In this document: piece by piece, positions 43,387-51,786 of the stretch
Layout of the letters: each line of letters starts with the position of its first letter
Position numbering within the stretch: the first letter of the stretch is position 1
NCBI GenBank assembly: GCA_021815305.1
Contig: JAKAHC010000001.1
Span: 372,001 to 436,000 of the forward strand
DNA length: 64,000 bases
Source of the DNA: Deltaproteobacteria bacterium
Lineage (GTDB): Bacteria; Desulfobacterota; Deferrimicrobia; Deferrimicrobiales; Deferrimicrobiaceae
Direction of reading: 5' to 3'
Made by a program: the position numbers and the translations under genes
The notes under the pieces: model-generated
What the model was told of the DNA's origin: nothing
The model's input: the letters and a program-made list of their open reading frames with translations, nothing else
The model's database searches: none

Positions 43387-44550
43387 TTACGAAGGAAGGT
43401 TCCGGATCTTCCGAAGCGCCGTGAGGAACCGCGCCACCTCTTTCCGCGTGGTGAAGGGGCCCGGACTGACCCTTACGGTTCCCGTGGGGAACGTCCCGAG
43501 CGTCCGGTGACCGTTCGGGGAGCAATGCAGTCCCGCCCGCACGAGGATTCCGGCCCCCTTCTCCAGGCGCCACCCCACCTCGGAGGGGTCCATTCCCTCC
43601 ACGACGAACGACACCGGGGATACGCGGGCCGACGGATCCGGAGGCCCGAAGAACCGAACCCCGTGGATCCCGGAAATCCCATCGAGGAGTTCGGATACGA
43701 GGGCGACCTCCTTGCGCCGGATCGATTCGACCCCTTTCCGGAGGATCCAGGCAAGGGACACGGAGAGCCCGGCGATCCCCACCGAGTTCGGTGTCCCCGA
43801 CTCGAGGGCGTCCGGGAAAAACTCCGGCTGACGATCCGACTCGGAGCGGCTTCCCGTTCCCCCTTCCGTCAACGGGATGATCGGAACCCCCTCCCGGACA
43901 TAAAGGAAACCGGTGCCCTGGGGTCCCAGGAGCCCTTTGTGCCCGGGGGCGGCCAGCAGGTCGACGGACAGGGAAGGGATGTCGATCGGAACGGACCCCG
44001 CCGTCTGTGCGGCATCCACCAGCGTGAGGATCCCCTGCCTGCGGGCGGCGGCCGCGACCGCCCCGACCGGCTGCAGCGCACCGGACACGTTCGAGGCGTG
44101 CACCATCACGACCATGCGCGTCCCCTTCCGGAAGGCGGCGACCATGTCCCGGGCGTCCACCACCCCGTCGGGGCCGGCGGGCACGATGGTGACCCGCACG
44201 CCTCCTTCCTCCATGCGGCGGAGGGGGCGCATCACCGAGTTGTGCTCCACCGACGTGGCCACCACGTGGTCTCCCGGCCGGAGCACCCCCTTGACCGCCT
44301 GGTTCAGCGCTTCCGTGGCGTTCCCCGTGAAGACGAACCGCGAGCTGTCCTCGCAGCCGAACAGCCGGGCGAGCCGCTCCCGGGCCGAGAAGAGGTCGCG
44401 CGCCGAGCGGATGGAGAGGACGTGTCCCGACCGGCCGGGGTTTCCCGCTCTCCGGATGGCGGCGGAAACGGCCTCGGCCACGCCCGCGGGCTTGGGCAGG
44501 GAGGTCGCGGCGTTGTCGAGATACGTGTACGGAGGGATGCGGCTTGCCAG
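43387..44550 (-). CDS. Cysteine desulfurase (class V aminotransferase fold)
   Basis: 387-residue PLP enzyme releasing sulfur (or selenium) from cysteine. N-terminal YLDNAATSLPKP, PLP-binding Lys205 in APGHKGLLGP and catalytic Cys343 in GLHCSPNGHRTLGT are present. The first in-frame ATG/GTG/TTG (GTG 44481) would delete the conserved N-terminal motif. CTG 44550 keeps it and has GGAG 7 bases upstream, inside the end of mltD, so I start there. The HCSPNGH context looks like the group often found with selenium or DUF3343 genes; a DUF3343 gene lies two genes away on the same strand. Confidence 0.87.
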   Translation of the reverse strand: MASRIPPYTYLDNAATSLPKPAGVAEAVSAAIRRAGNPGRSGHVLSIRSARDLFSARERLARLFGCEDSSRFVFTGNATEALNQAVKGVLRPGDHVVATSVEHNSVMRPLRRMEEGGVRVTIVPAGPDGVVDARDMVAAFRKGTRMVVMVHASNVSGALQPVGAVAAAARRQGILTLVDAAQTAGSVPIDIPSLSVDLLAAPGHKGLLGPQGTGFLYVREGVPIIPLTEGGTGSRSESDRQPEFFPDALESGTPNSVGIAGLSVSLAWILRKGVESIRRKEVALVSELLDGISGIHGVRFFGPPDPSARVSPVSFVVEGMDPSEVGWRLEKGAGILVRAGLHCSPNGHRTLGTFPTGTVRVSPGPFTTRKEVARFLTALRKIRNLPS

Positions 44551-44551
44551 G

Positions 44552-46504
44552 TCAGGACTCCAGGGGGATGACGAGGACGGTGCCGAGGCGGAGGAGATCC
44601 CCGTTCTTCAGGCGGTTCCTGTCGGCGAGGGTCTCGGCCCTGACCCCGTAGACCCGCGCGATCTTGTCGAGGGTGTCCCCCTTGTGGACCTTGTACCGGA
44701 CCGTCCGCTTGCGGCTCCGCGCAAGCGGTTTCGGCGCGCCGCGCTTCTTCGCACCGGACGCCGCCCTCACGGAGGGCCTGCCGCCCGGCAGGACGAGCCG
44801 CGATCCGATCCGAAGCGGCGCTCCCGGCGCGATCCCGTTCGCGCGCGCAAGCGCTTTCACGGAAACGCCGTGGGTCTTGGCGAGGCGTCCCAACGTGTCG
44901 CCTTTCCGGATCGTGATCGTGCCTCCCCTCCCGGTTCCCGGGCCGTGTCCCCGCCCGTGCCGGCGCCCGCGGCCTCCCTCCTCGGCCCGCATGTGGGCCA
45001 TCGTCAGTTGGTCCGGGGAAACCTCCTTCCCCGGAACCGATTCGTCGGCGCTCAGACCCGTCACGGGGATGACCAGGCGCGAAACCCGGTAAAGGGAGTT
45101 CCGCTTCAGGCCGTTCAGCTCCTTGAGGTTGGCCGCCGGAACACGGTATTTCTCCGCAAGCCCGTTCAGCGTTTCCCCCTTCCTCACGCCATGCTGGAGG
45201 AACGTGATCTTCGCCTGGCTTCGGATCTCCTCCGCCCGCTCTTCCGCCCTGCGCGCCGCCTCGGTCCCGAGCCGCAGCTCGTACTGCTCCCGGTTGGGAG
45301 GCGTGCAGAACCTGCGCAGCTCCGGGTTCCATTCGCGGAGGGTCCCGTACGGGACGTCGAGAATCCGGGACAGCTCGGCAAGGTCGGTCCCCCCCGGCAC
45401 CTCCACCGTGCGCAGGTCCAGCGGCTCCTCGTATTCCACATCGCCGAACCCGTACTTCTCCGGCTCCTTCGCGATGGCCAGCGCCGCGAGCATCTTGGGG
45501 ACGTAATCTTTCGTCTCCTGCTTCAGGTAGCGATGCCGGATGAGTACCGCGAAATCGTCGGAATTGTAGCGCGCCACCGCCTTCTGGATCTTCCCTTCGC
45601 CGGCGTTGTACGCGGCCGTGGCAAGCGGCCAGGAATCGAACATCCCGTAGAGGTCCTTCAAGTACGAGGCGGCGGCATGCGTGGATTTCACCGCGTCCCT
45701 GCGCTCGTCCGTCCACCAGTCGATCCGCAGTCCGTAGCGGCGCCCCGTCCCGGCGATGAACTGCCAGGGACCCGCGGCCCTGGCCACCGAATACGCCTTG
45801 GGGGAAAACCCGCTCTCGATCAGGGCGACGTAGACCAGGTCCTCGGGGAGCCCGTACCTCGCGAGGATCTTCCGCATCATCTCCCCGTACTTCCCGGATC
45901 GGGCGAGGTACCGTTCGAACTTGTCCCGGCCGCGCGTCTGGAAGTACCGGATGAACTGCTCGATGCGGCTGGAGAGGTTGGCGAACACCCCGTCTTTCCC
46001 TTTTCCCACCTCGTCCGAGGCGTTGGCGAAGAAATTTTCGCCGATCCCGGCCTCCGCGTTGTCGTCCGCAGCCTGGTTCCTCGTCACCTGGAGATCCACA
46101 TCGTCGCGGGACAGGACCCGGTCGGGCGCCTTCCCGGAGGGAGGAGCGACAAGCGACAGGACGGGCTCCGCCGGAAGACGGGACGGTACGGAAGAACAGG
46201 AAACGGTCGGGGGGAGCGCGTTCCCGCAAACGGGAGGTTTCTCCGCCGGGGGGGGGGTCGAAACCGCCGCCGAGAACCCCCGGGGGCCGGGAATGTCCGG
46301 CGGGAGCAGGGCGGAAACCCGTTTCCCGGAAGTCGGCGCGGAGGGCGGGGCTGCCGGGGCGCCGTGCGGGACCGCCTTCGCATCCTCCAACCCGGGAACG
46401 GCGGTTTCCGGCGGGTTCCCGGCGGCCCGCCCCATGGGCGAAAGCCCGGTCCACACCGTGAGAAACAGCGTTCCTGCCAGGATTCCCGCGACCCGCCTGC
46501 CCAA
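44552..46504 (-). CDS. mltD: Membrane-bound lytic transglycosylase D-like, with LysM repeats
   Basis: 650 residues. N-terminal signal sequence (GILAGTLFLTVWTGLSP), a Pro-rich segment to about 130, then an SLT domain with catalytic Glu in VALIESGFSPKAYS and AAGPWQFIAGTGRRYGL, ATAAYNAGEG. Three LysM repeats follow (HGVRKGETLNGLAEKY, ITIRKGDTLGRLAKTH, YKVHKGDTLDKIARVY), so it binds peptidoglycan in the periplasm. There is no lipobox, unlike E. coli MltD. TTG start with GGAGGTGCC. Its own promoter is at 46536-46564. The stop lies 2 bases from the desulfurase start. Confidence 0.92.
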   Translation of the reverse strand: MGRRVAGILAGTLFLTVWTGLSPMGRAAGNPPETAVPGLEDAKAVPHGAPAAPPSAPTSGKRVSALLPPDIPGPRGFSAAVSTPPPAEKPPVCGNALPPTVSCSSVPSRLPAEPVLSLVAPPSGKAPDRVLSRDDVDLQVTRNQAADDNAEAGIGENFFANASDEVGKGKDGVFANLSSRIEQFIRYFQTRGRDKFERYLARSGKYGEMMRKILARYGLPEDLVYVALIESGFSPKAYSVARAAGPWQFIAGTGRRYGLRIDWWTDERRDAVKSTHAAASYLKDLYGMFDSWPLATAAYNAGEGKIQKAVARYNSDDFAVLIRHRYLKQETKDYVPKMLAALAIAKEPEKYGFGDVEYEEPLDLRTVEVPGGTDLAELSRILDVPYGTLREWNPELRRFCTPPNREQYELRLGTEAARRAEERAEEIRSQAKITFLQHGVRKGETLNGLAEKYRVPAANLKELNGLKRNSLYRVSRLVIPVTGLSADESVPGKEVSPDQLTMAHMRAEEGGRGRRHGRGHGPGTGRGGTITIRKGDTLGRLAKTHGVSVKALARANGIAPGAPLRIGSRLVLPGGRPSVRAASGAKKRGAPKPLARSRKRTVRYKVHKGDTLDKIARVYGVRAETLADRNRLKNGDLLRLGTVLVIPLES

Positions 46505-46535
46505 GGCACCTCCGGCGGAGACAAATTAAGTAGCT

Positions 46536-46564
46536 ATATTATTTGGAAAATTCACCAAGGTCAA
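46536..46564 (-). promoter_or_regulatory. Promoter for the mltD gene
   Basis: Minus strand TTGACC (46564-46559), 17-base spacer, TAATAT (46541-46536), in a local AT-rich patch. Predicted start about 25 bases before the mltD TTG. Confidence 0.6.
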
Positions 46565-46593
46565 GAACGGAATGGAGACGGGTTTCGAAGGGG

Positions 46594-46860
46594 TCAGAAG
46601 GGGGTGAGATCGTACCCGCCATCCCCAAGGGACAGATGGGCCGAGAGGGGGGAAAGCCGCGAGGCGGACAGGATCTCCCTCGCCCGGTCCCGTTCCGCCA
46701 GGGGGATGCGGATCGCGAGCCCGCATTCGGAGGTCAGGTGCCTGGGGACAGGGATCAGGCGCATCGGCACTCCCCCCTTCCTCAGTTGTTTTTCGGCCGA
46801 CAGGACCTGGTGGGTCCCGCGGAAGACAAGGATCATCTCCGGCGTCGCGGCGCGCGCCAA
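46594..46860 (-). CDS. DUF3343 protein (putative Se/S carrier-like)
   Basis: 88 residues of the DUF3343 family: ILVFRGTHQVLSAEKQLRKG, VPMRLIPVPRHLTSECGLAI (with the conserved Cys), then a short tail. Family members occur in anaerobes beside cysteine desulfurases and selenium genes and are thought to carry sulfur or selenium. TTG start with AGGAGG close upstream. Lies two genes upstream of a cysteine desulfurase on the same strand. Confidence 0.8.
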   Translation of the reverse strand: MARAATPEMILVFRGTHQVLSAEKQLRKGGVPMRLIPVPRHLTSECGLAIRIPLAERDRAREILSASRLSPLSAHLSLGDGGYDLTPF

Positions 46861-46906
46861 GTTTCCTCCTTGGGAAGCCGCCGATGGGAATGCGGCCCGG
46901 ATCCAT

Positions 46907-46912
46907 TATACT
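46907..46912 (+). promoter_or_regulatory. Possible -10 box 9 bases before a start codon
   Basis: TATACT ends 9 bases ahead of the ATG at 46922, which has no Shine-Dalgarno sequence. If used, the leader would be about 3 bases. No -35 box is clear. Confidence 0.3.
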
Positions 46913-46921
46913 ATTCGGTAT

Positions 46922-47209
46922 ATGGCCGTTCCCGCGACCCCGATCCTGCACCCCGCATCCTGGACGCTCATGGTCCTCATCGGGACCGCTGCGCTTACCG
47001 TGAACCTCCCCCTGGGGTATGCCCGCCAGGGATACCGGAAGTTCTCCGTGGGCTGGTTCGTATGCGTGCACCTCTCCGTTCCGCTGATCGCGTACCTGCG
47101 GCTGGCCAACCACGTCAGCACGTGGGCCGTCCCCGCGTTCATCGCATGCGCGGTTCTGGGACAGATCGCGGGGGGGAGGGTGCGGCACAGACGCCGGGTG
47201 CGTTCGTGA
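46922..47209 (+). CDS. Small membrane protein of unknown function
   Basis: 95 residues with about three hydrophobic segments (WTLMVLIGTAALTVNLPLGY, WFVCVHLSVPLIAYL, WAVPAFIACAVLGQIAGG) and a basic C-terminus (RVRHRRRVRS), so the tail is probably cytoplasmic. I do not recognise the family. Its stop overlaps the GTG of the DUF721 gene (GTGA), so the two are made together. No ribosome site; see the -10 box at 46907. Confidence 0.6.
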   Translation: MAVPATPILHPASWTLMVLIGTAALTVNLPLGYARQGYRKFSVGWFVCVHLSVPLIAYLRLANHVSTWAVPAFIACAVLGQIAGGRVRHRRRVRS

Positions 47210-47679
47210 GCCGGCAAGGCCCCGTTCCCCTCTCGACCGACCTGGACCGGTACCTTGCGTCCCTCGGATTGCCGCACGTTTCCCTCCTGGTTTCCCTTCG
47301 GAAGGCGTGGCCCGGGATCGCAGGACCGGCGCTTGCCGGAAAAACGATGCCTTCGAGGTTCCGGAACGGCGTCCTGACGGTCACGGTGCGGAACCACGCA
47401 TGGGCACAGGAGCTCCAGCTGTCCAAACCCCTGCTGCTTTCAAGGATCGCCGAGGCGGCGGGCCCGGACAGCCCCGTAAAGGATGTGCGGTTTTCGGTCG
47501 ACGCGGGCTCCTCCATGGTGCCGGAACGGGAAATTTCCCTGCCGGAGCCTCTTCCCCCCCCCCCAGCCCTCCCGGACCCGGAGGGACTCTCCTCCGTCTC
47601 CGACCCGGCGACCCGGGAGAGTCTTCGCGCCATCCACCGCCGGGCGGGATGCCGCAGGAAACCGGAATCGGAGAAGTAA
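47206..47679 (+). CDS. DUF721 (DciA-like) protein
   Basis: 157 residues. The N-terminal 90 match DUF721 (LVSLRKAWPGIAGPALAGKT, GVLTVTVRNHAWAQELQLSK), a KH-like fold. Some members (DciA) load the replicative helicase DnaB in bacteria lacking DnaC; others are of unknown role. A Pro-rich tail follows. GTG start coupled to the preceding membrane-protein gene. No DnaC is visible in the window, so the DciA role cannot be judged here. Confidence 0.72.
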   Translation: MSRQGPVPLSTDLDRYLASLGLPHVSLLVSLRKAWPGIAGPALAGKTMPSRFRNGVLTVTVRNHAWAQELQLSKPLLLSRIAEAAGPDSPVKDVRFSVDAGSSMVPEREISLPEPLPPPPALPDPEGLSSVSDPATRESLRAIHRRAGCRRKPESEK

Positions 47680-47709
47680 CCGCCCCGCGGCCGGGAATCA
47701 GGGGACCGA

Positions 47710-48447
47710 TTACGAACCGCGGCCGCCGCGGAAGAGACGGCAGATCCTCTCCACCTCGGGGACGTATTTCTCGTGCTCCCCGTGGAGATACAGGGGGGGG
47801 AGTTCCCGGGTCGCGCCCCCCCTCCCGGGAGCGGCGCAGTAGAGGATCCTAGACGGCGGCGCCCCTTCCCGTGGGTGGACGCGCCGGAAACATTCTCCCG
47901 TCATCCCTTCCCGGCGGACGCACGCCTCGATCTCCGGGAGTCTCGAGAACGGAAGGATCACGGCGAACCTACCGCCCGCAGCGGCATACCGGCCGGCAGC
48001 GGCGAACAGTTCGGGGAGCGAGCAGGAAACTTCATGACGCGCCGTTTCCCTGCAGGGATCGGGATTGCGGCGACCGCGGCCTGCCACCCCGTACGGGGGG
48101 TTGGAGACCACGAGATCGAACGCCCCGGCGACGACCCCCGGGATCTCCCCGCGGAGATCCCCGCGCACGGCGAGAAGCCGCGAGGCAAGGCGATTGTCCC
48201 GGAAGTTCTCCCCGGCAAGGGCAAAAAGCTCCTCCTGCAGTTCCACCCCGATCCCCGAGAACGGAGAGGGGGAAATGCGGCAGAGGAGCAGAAGAAGGAC
48301 ACCGCAGCCGGTGCCCAGGTCGAGAACGGCCCCGCGGGCGAGCGGCGCGGCGAACCCGGCCAGCAGGACGGAATCGATCGAGAAGCGGTATCCCCGCGAC
48401 GGCTGCCGGATCGCGAGGCGGCCGGCGTCAGCCGGGAACCCGTTCAT
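47710..48447 (-). CDS. tRNA1(Val) adenine-N6 methyltransferase-like protein
   Basis: 245-residue class I methyltransferase of the TrmN6/YfiC group. YRFSIDSVLLAGFA and LDLGTGCGVLLLLL bind SAM; the N6-adenine catalytic motif is SNPPYG. Family enzymes methylate A37 of tRNA-Val, though related proteins modify rRNA. Its start overlaps the end of the DUF1015 gene by 20 bases. Confidence 0.8.
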   Translation of the reverse strand: MNGFPADAGRLAIRQPSRGYRFSIDSVLLAGFAAPLARGAVLDLGTGCGVLLLLLCRISPSPFSGIGVELQEELFALAGENFRDNRLASRLLAVRGDLRGEIPGVVAGAFDLVVSNPPYGVAGRGRRNPDPCRETARHEVSCSLPELFAAAGRYAAAGGRFAVILPFSRLPEIEACVRREGMTGECFRRVHPREGAPPSRILYCAAPGRGGATRELPPLYLHGEHEKYVPEVERICRLFRGGRGS

Positions 48448-49756
48448 TTCCCCCCACAGGGAACATCAGCAGCCCCGTGCCGATTTTCGGGTAGAAGAAG
48501 GTGGCCTTCTGGGGGAGGACGTGGCCCGACAGGGATACGTCACGGAACTCCTTCACGGTCACCGGGTTGAGGAAGAAGGCGGCTTGGACCGCGCCCGAGG
48601 AGAGGTCCGCCGCCGCCTTCGCGGGGTCTTTGTAGTACTTCACGAAACTGCCCGCCGTGACCGCCTCCGGGGAGATCCCCAGCAGGTGCTCGAAGAGGAA
48701 CCCGTGGAGGAGAACGACGTCCAGCGCGCGCAGTTGCGGCGGAAACGCGTTCAGGTTCGCGTCGCAGAACCCGTGGAGGTCGGGGAAGGCGACCAGGTGG
48801 TACCGGTTCCCGCCGGCGCTCCACCCGATCGCCTTTCCGGATCCGCCCGCCTCCTCCACCGCGCGCATCGCATCCTCGGGCGACCCGGCCCGCGTTTCCA
48901 CCGGCAGGACGGACCGGATCTTCGCGAGGAACGTATCCTCGGAGAACCCCGGCACGGAGTGGATCCCCCGGTGCGTGGGGAGGATGACGATCCCCTCGTC
49001 GTCCATGTTGCACAGGAACATCAGGACGTGCTCGTACGCCGCGGCGGGGTTTGCGCCGTGCTTCCCGCGCATCTCCTCCCGGAACGCCAGCGCCGTCTCG
49101 TAGCGGTGGTGCCCGTCGGCGATGAACACCCCCGTGCCGGCCATCTTCCCGATCGCGCCCCGGAGCGCATCGGGGCGCGTGACCGTCCACACCCGGTGTT
49201 TCACTCCCAGGTCGTCCACGGCGGACAGGTCGGGTCCGGTGTCCATCCCCGAGCGCAGGCTCGAAAGCACCTCGTCGCCGGGATCGGAGTAGAGACCGAA
49301 GATGGGGCTCATGTGGGCGTCCGTCGCCCGCATCAGGGCAAGACGGTCCTGCTTGGGCCCGGAGTGGGTCCGCTCGTGGGGGAACACCACCCCCTCGCCG
49401 AAGGCGGAGAGCCGGAGCGCCCCCAGGAACCCTTTCCGCACGCAGGTCCCCCTCCCCGGGATCGTGAACTCCTGTTCGTAATAGTAGAGCGCCGGAGAGG
49501 CGTCGCGGACCAGCGTGCCGTCGGCGATCCATTCGCGGAACCGCGCCGCCGCGCGGGTGTACTTGTTCGATCCGGGCCCATCCCCCTCCCTCTCCATCCC
49601 GAAGTCGATCCGGGTGATGTTGCGCGGGTGGCGCCGGTGCAGCGCCTCCTGCTCCTCGGGGGAGATGACGTCGTAGGGCGGGGCAACCACAAGGGTCAGA
49701 TCGCCCACGCGGGCGGTATCGTAGCGGATCCCCCGGAACGGCTTCACGTCGGCCAT
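48428..49756 (-). CDS. DUF1015 family protein, possible free-serine kinase
   Basis: 442 residues, full-length DUF1015: MADVKPFRGIRYD, VVAPPYDVISPEEQ and ADGHHRYETALAF (DGHHR at 214-218). The DGHHR site is shared with the ParB-like serine kinases SerK and SbnI, which make O-phosphoserine. That activity for DUF1015 is an inference from the motif. The gene lies 7 bases after sua5 in a run that then enters the methyltransferase gene. Confidence 0.85.
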   Translation of the reverse strand: MADVKPFRGIRYDTARVGDLTLVVAPPYDVISPEEQEALHRRHPRNITRIDFGMEREGDGPGSNKYTRAAARFREWIADGTLVRDASPALYYYEQEFTIPGRGTCVRKGFLGALRLSAFGEGVVFPHERTHSGPKQDRLALMRATDAHMSPIFGLYSDPGDEVLSSLRSGMDTGPDLSAVDDLGVKHRVWTVTRPDALRGAIGKMAGTGVFIADGHHRYETALAFREEMRGKHGANPAAAYEHVLMFLCNMDDEGIVILPTHRGIHSVPGFSEDTFLAKIRSVLPVETRAGSPEDAMRAVEEAGGSGKAIGWSAGGNRYHLVAFPDLHGFCDANLNAFPPQLRALDVVLLHGFLFEHLLGISPEAVTAGSFVKYYKDPAKAAADLSSGAVQAAFFLNPVTVKEFRDVSLSGHVLPQKATFFYPKIGTGLLMFPVGGNERVPG

Positions 49757-49763
49757 GGCAAGG

Positions 49764-50429
49764 TCACCCTCTTTCCAGGAATTCGATGATGACTCGGAAC
49801 GGGATCGCTCCCTCCCGCAGCAGGACCGGCAGGTCGCCGTTCATCCGGACCACGGTGGAACCCGCGGATCCGCCGGCATCTCCCTCTTTCCCCGCGCGGG
49901 GGGGCGGCCCGTCCCACAGGATCCAATCCGCTTCCCCGGTGAACTCGCGGACGATCTCCTCCGCGGACCTCCAGGCACCGGGGTTCCCCGAGCGGTTCGC
50001 GGACGTCCCCGTGATCGCCCCCAGCAACCCCTGGGCAAGCATTCGCGGCACGGGGTGGTCGGGGACACGCAGTCCCACCGTATCGCCGCCCCCCGTGACC
50101 GCGGGGTGGACCCCCGGGTCGGACGGAAGCACCAACGTGAGCGCGCCGGGCCAGAACCGCTCCATCAGCCGGGACGCCCCTTCCGGCACGTGGCGCACCC
50201 ACCGGTCCACCTCTTCCGGTCCGGAAAGGAGAAGCGGGATCGGCTTGCCCCGCTCCCGGCCCTTCGCCTCCACCAGATGCGACAGGCCCTTCGAGGAGTG
50301 CGGGTTCACGCCGATGCCGTACAAGGTGTCCGTGGGGTAGATCACCATGCCCCCCTCCCGGAGGGAGGCGGCGACTTCTCCGGGGAGAACCACCGCCCGC
50401 TCCACGTCCAGGCGGACCAGCCGCGTCAT
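49764..50429 (-). CDS. tsaC: L-threonylcarbamoyladenylate synthase (Sua5/YrdC/TsaC)
   Basis: 221 residues. Makes the threonylcarbamoyl-AMP used for the t6A base of tRNAs. [19 protein letters not shown], then [13 protein letters not shown] (KxR..K) and [10 protein letters not shown] are the family's active-site segments. Sua5's extra C-terminal domain is absent, so it is the short TsaC-like form. ATG overlaps the DUF89 stop (ATGA). Confidence 0.92.
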   Translation of the reverse strand: MTRLVRLDVERAVVLPGEVAASLREGGMVIYPTDTLYGIGVNPHSSKGLSHLVEAKGRERGKPIPLLLSGPEEVDRWVRHVPEGASRLMERFWPGALTLVLPSDPGVHPAVTGGGDTVGLRVPDHPVPRMLAQGLLGAITGTSANRSGNPGAWRSAEEIVREFTGEADWILWDGPPPRAGKEGDAGGSAGSTVVRMNGDLPVLLREGAIPFRVIIEFLERG

Positions 50430-51301
50430 GCGGCGGGCCGCCCGTCGCCACCGAGGACCAGGAGCTCGCCTTCCGGTTTCCCGACGGCGCGGGATACCAC
50501 GGGGCATTTGCACCGGAGCAGGAAGTACGCCCGGGGGCAGCGTCCCACCAGGGTCTCGAAGTTGGCCTGTCCCTTCGAGAGGATCAGTTCGGAGTTCGCG
50601 AGGCGATCGAGGAACGTTTCCGCGCACAGGGAAAGATCGGTCCCCACCCCCCGGTTGCCGTTCGAGACGAGTTCCCCGTAGGCCGACAGTCCCAGCCGCT
50701 GCGCTTCCGCCATCGTCAGGTCGTCGATGACGGGGCCGCCCTTCACTCCCAGCCACACCCTTGCCCCACGCGACGAGAGGAGCGAGAGCAGCGGAACGTC
50801 GAAGGCCGCCTCTCCCGCGTTGTCGAGGAGGAAACCGACGGTCCCCGCTTCGAGCAACCGTTCCCGGAAATGCCGCGGGAGGCGGAACCCCCCCGCCGCC
50901 TCCTGCGCGACCGAACCCGCCTCCCGCTCCATCGCGTCCTGCTCGATGATGCCGGAGTCCATGATGTTCCCGGTCACGGACAGCCATACGGCCGCCGCCC
51001 AGGGGTCCGGCGACGCCGTAACCAGCCCCTCGGCCCACTTCGCCGTCTCCGCGAACCGGGACAGGTGGCGTTCCTTCACCGGGCGGAAAGGGTCGTCCGT
51101 ACCCAGAGTCGCCCGCACCTCCGCGTGCAACCGGGTGGCGGTCTTCGCGGGGACCTCCCCCCCGGAGGGCAGGTTCGTCAGCAGCGTGCGGAACCGCGCG
51201 GCCAGGGAAAGGCGCTCCCCTTCCGTGGCCCCGTGAGCCCTTGCGGCGAGATCCGCCTGGAGGAGGAAACAGGGGAAGCACTCCGGGGAGAGGACGATCA
51301 T
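50426..51301 (-). CDS. DUF89 / ARMT1-like damage-control phosphatase
   Basis: 291 residues. The N-terminal [11 protein letters not shown] and the metal-site motifs [12 protein letters not shown] and [13 protein letters not shown], with CKCPVV near the end, are typical of DUF89. Family members hydrolyse harmful sugar phosphates or nucleotide intermediates using a divalent metal. Here it lies between purE and tsaC with 4-base overlaps on both sides, so it may clean up a purine-pathway or other phosphate by-product; the substrate is unknown. Confidence 0.82.
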   Translation of the reverse strand: MIVLSPECFPCFLLQADLAARAHGATEGERLSLAARFRTLLTNLPSGGEVPAKTATRLHAEVRATLGTDDPFRPVKERHLSRFAETAKWAEGLVTASPDPWAAAVWLSVTGNIMDSGIIEQDAMEREAGSVAQEAAGGFRLPRHFRERLLEAGTVGFLLDNAGEAAFDVPLLSLLSSRGARVWLGVKGGPVIDDLTMAEAQRLGLSAYGELVSNGNRGVGTDLSLCAETFLDRLANSELILSKGQANFETLVGRCPRAYFLLRCKCPVVSRAVGKPEGELLVLGGDGRPAA

Positions 51302-51786
51302 GTGAGCCCCTTCGCCGCCTCCTCCACCGCCTCCGCCATCTCCTTCCGCTGCGCCCGGATCTTCTCCCGCAGTTCCGGGGAAGCGAGGGAGAGGATCTGG
51401 GCGGCGAGGTGCCCCGCGTTCTGGGCCCCCGCCTTCCCCACGGCCACGGTGGCCACCGGAACTCCTCCCGGCATCTGGACCGTCGAGAGCAGCGCGTCGA
51501 AGCCGGCCAGCGGAGACCCCGCCAGGGGCACTCCGATCACCGGGAGCACCGTCTCGGCCGCGACGTACCCGGCAAGGTGCGCCGCCGCGCCCGCTCCCGC
51601 GATGATCACGTCGTACCCGTCCTTCTCCGCGCTCCGCGCGAGGGCGTGGGTCCGCTCCGGGGTCCGGTGCGCCGATGCGACCGTCATCTCGTACGGGATC
51701 CCGTACCCGGCGAGGACCTTCCCCGCCTCGGCCATGACCTCCGCGTCGGAAGCGCTGCCCATGAGGATCAGGACCTTTCCCGTCAT
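51298..51786 (-). CDS. purE: N5-carboxyaminoimidazole ribonucleotide mutase PurE
   Basis: 162 residues; moves the carboxyl group in purine synthesis. [30 protein letters not shown] and [12 protein letters not shown] are standard class I PurE features. Starts at ATG 51786 overlapping the purD stop; an in-frame upstream extension lies inside purD. PurK, its usual partner, is not in the window. Confidence 0.96.
   Translation of the reverse strand: MTGKVLILMGSASDAEVMAEAGKVLAGYGIPYEMTVASAHRTPERTHALARSAEKDGYDVIIAGAGAAAHLAGYVAAETVLPVIGVPLAGSPLAGFDALLSTVQMPGGVPVATVAVGKAGAQNAGHLAAQILSLASPELREKIRAQRKEMAEAVEEAAKGLT

Noticed and set aside
43913-47209. Very long open frame of over 1000 codons on the plus strand
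   Set aside because: It is mostly antisense to the desulfurase and mltD genes, a result of high GC. Only its last 96 codons (from 46922) form the real small membrane protein gene.
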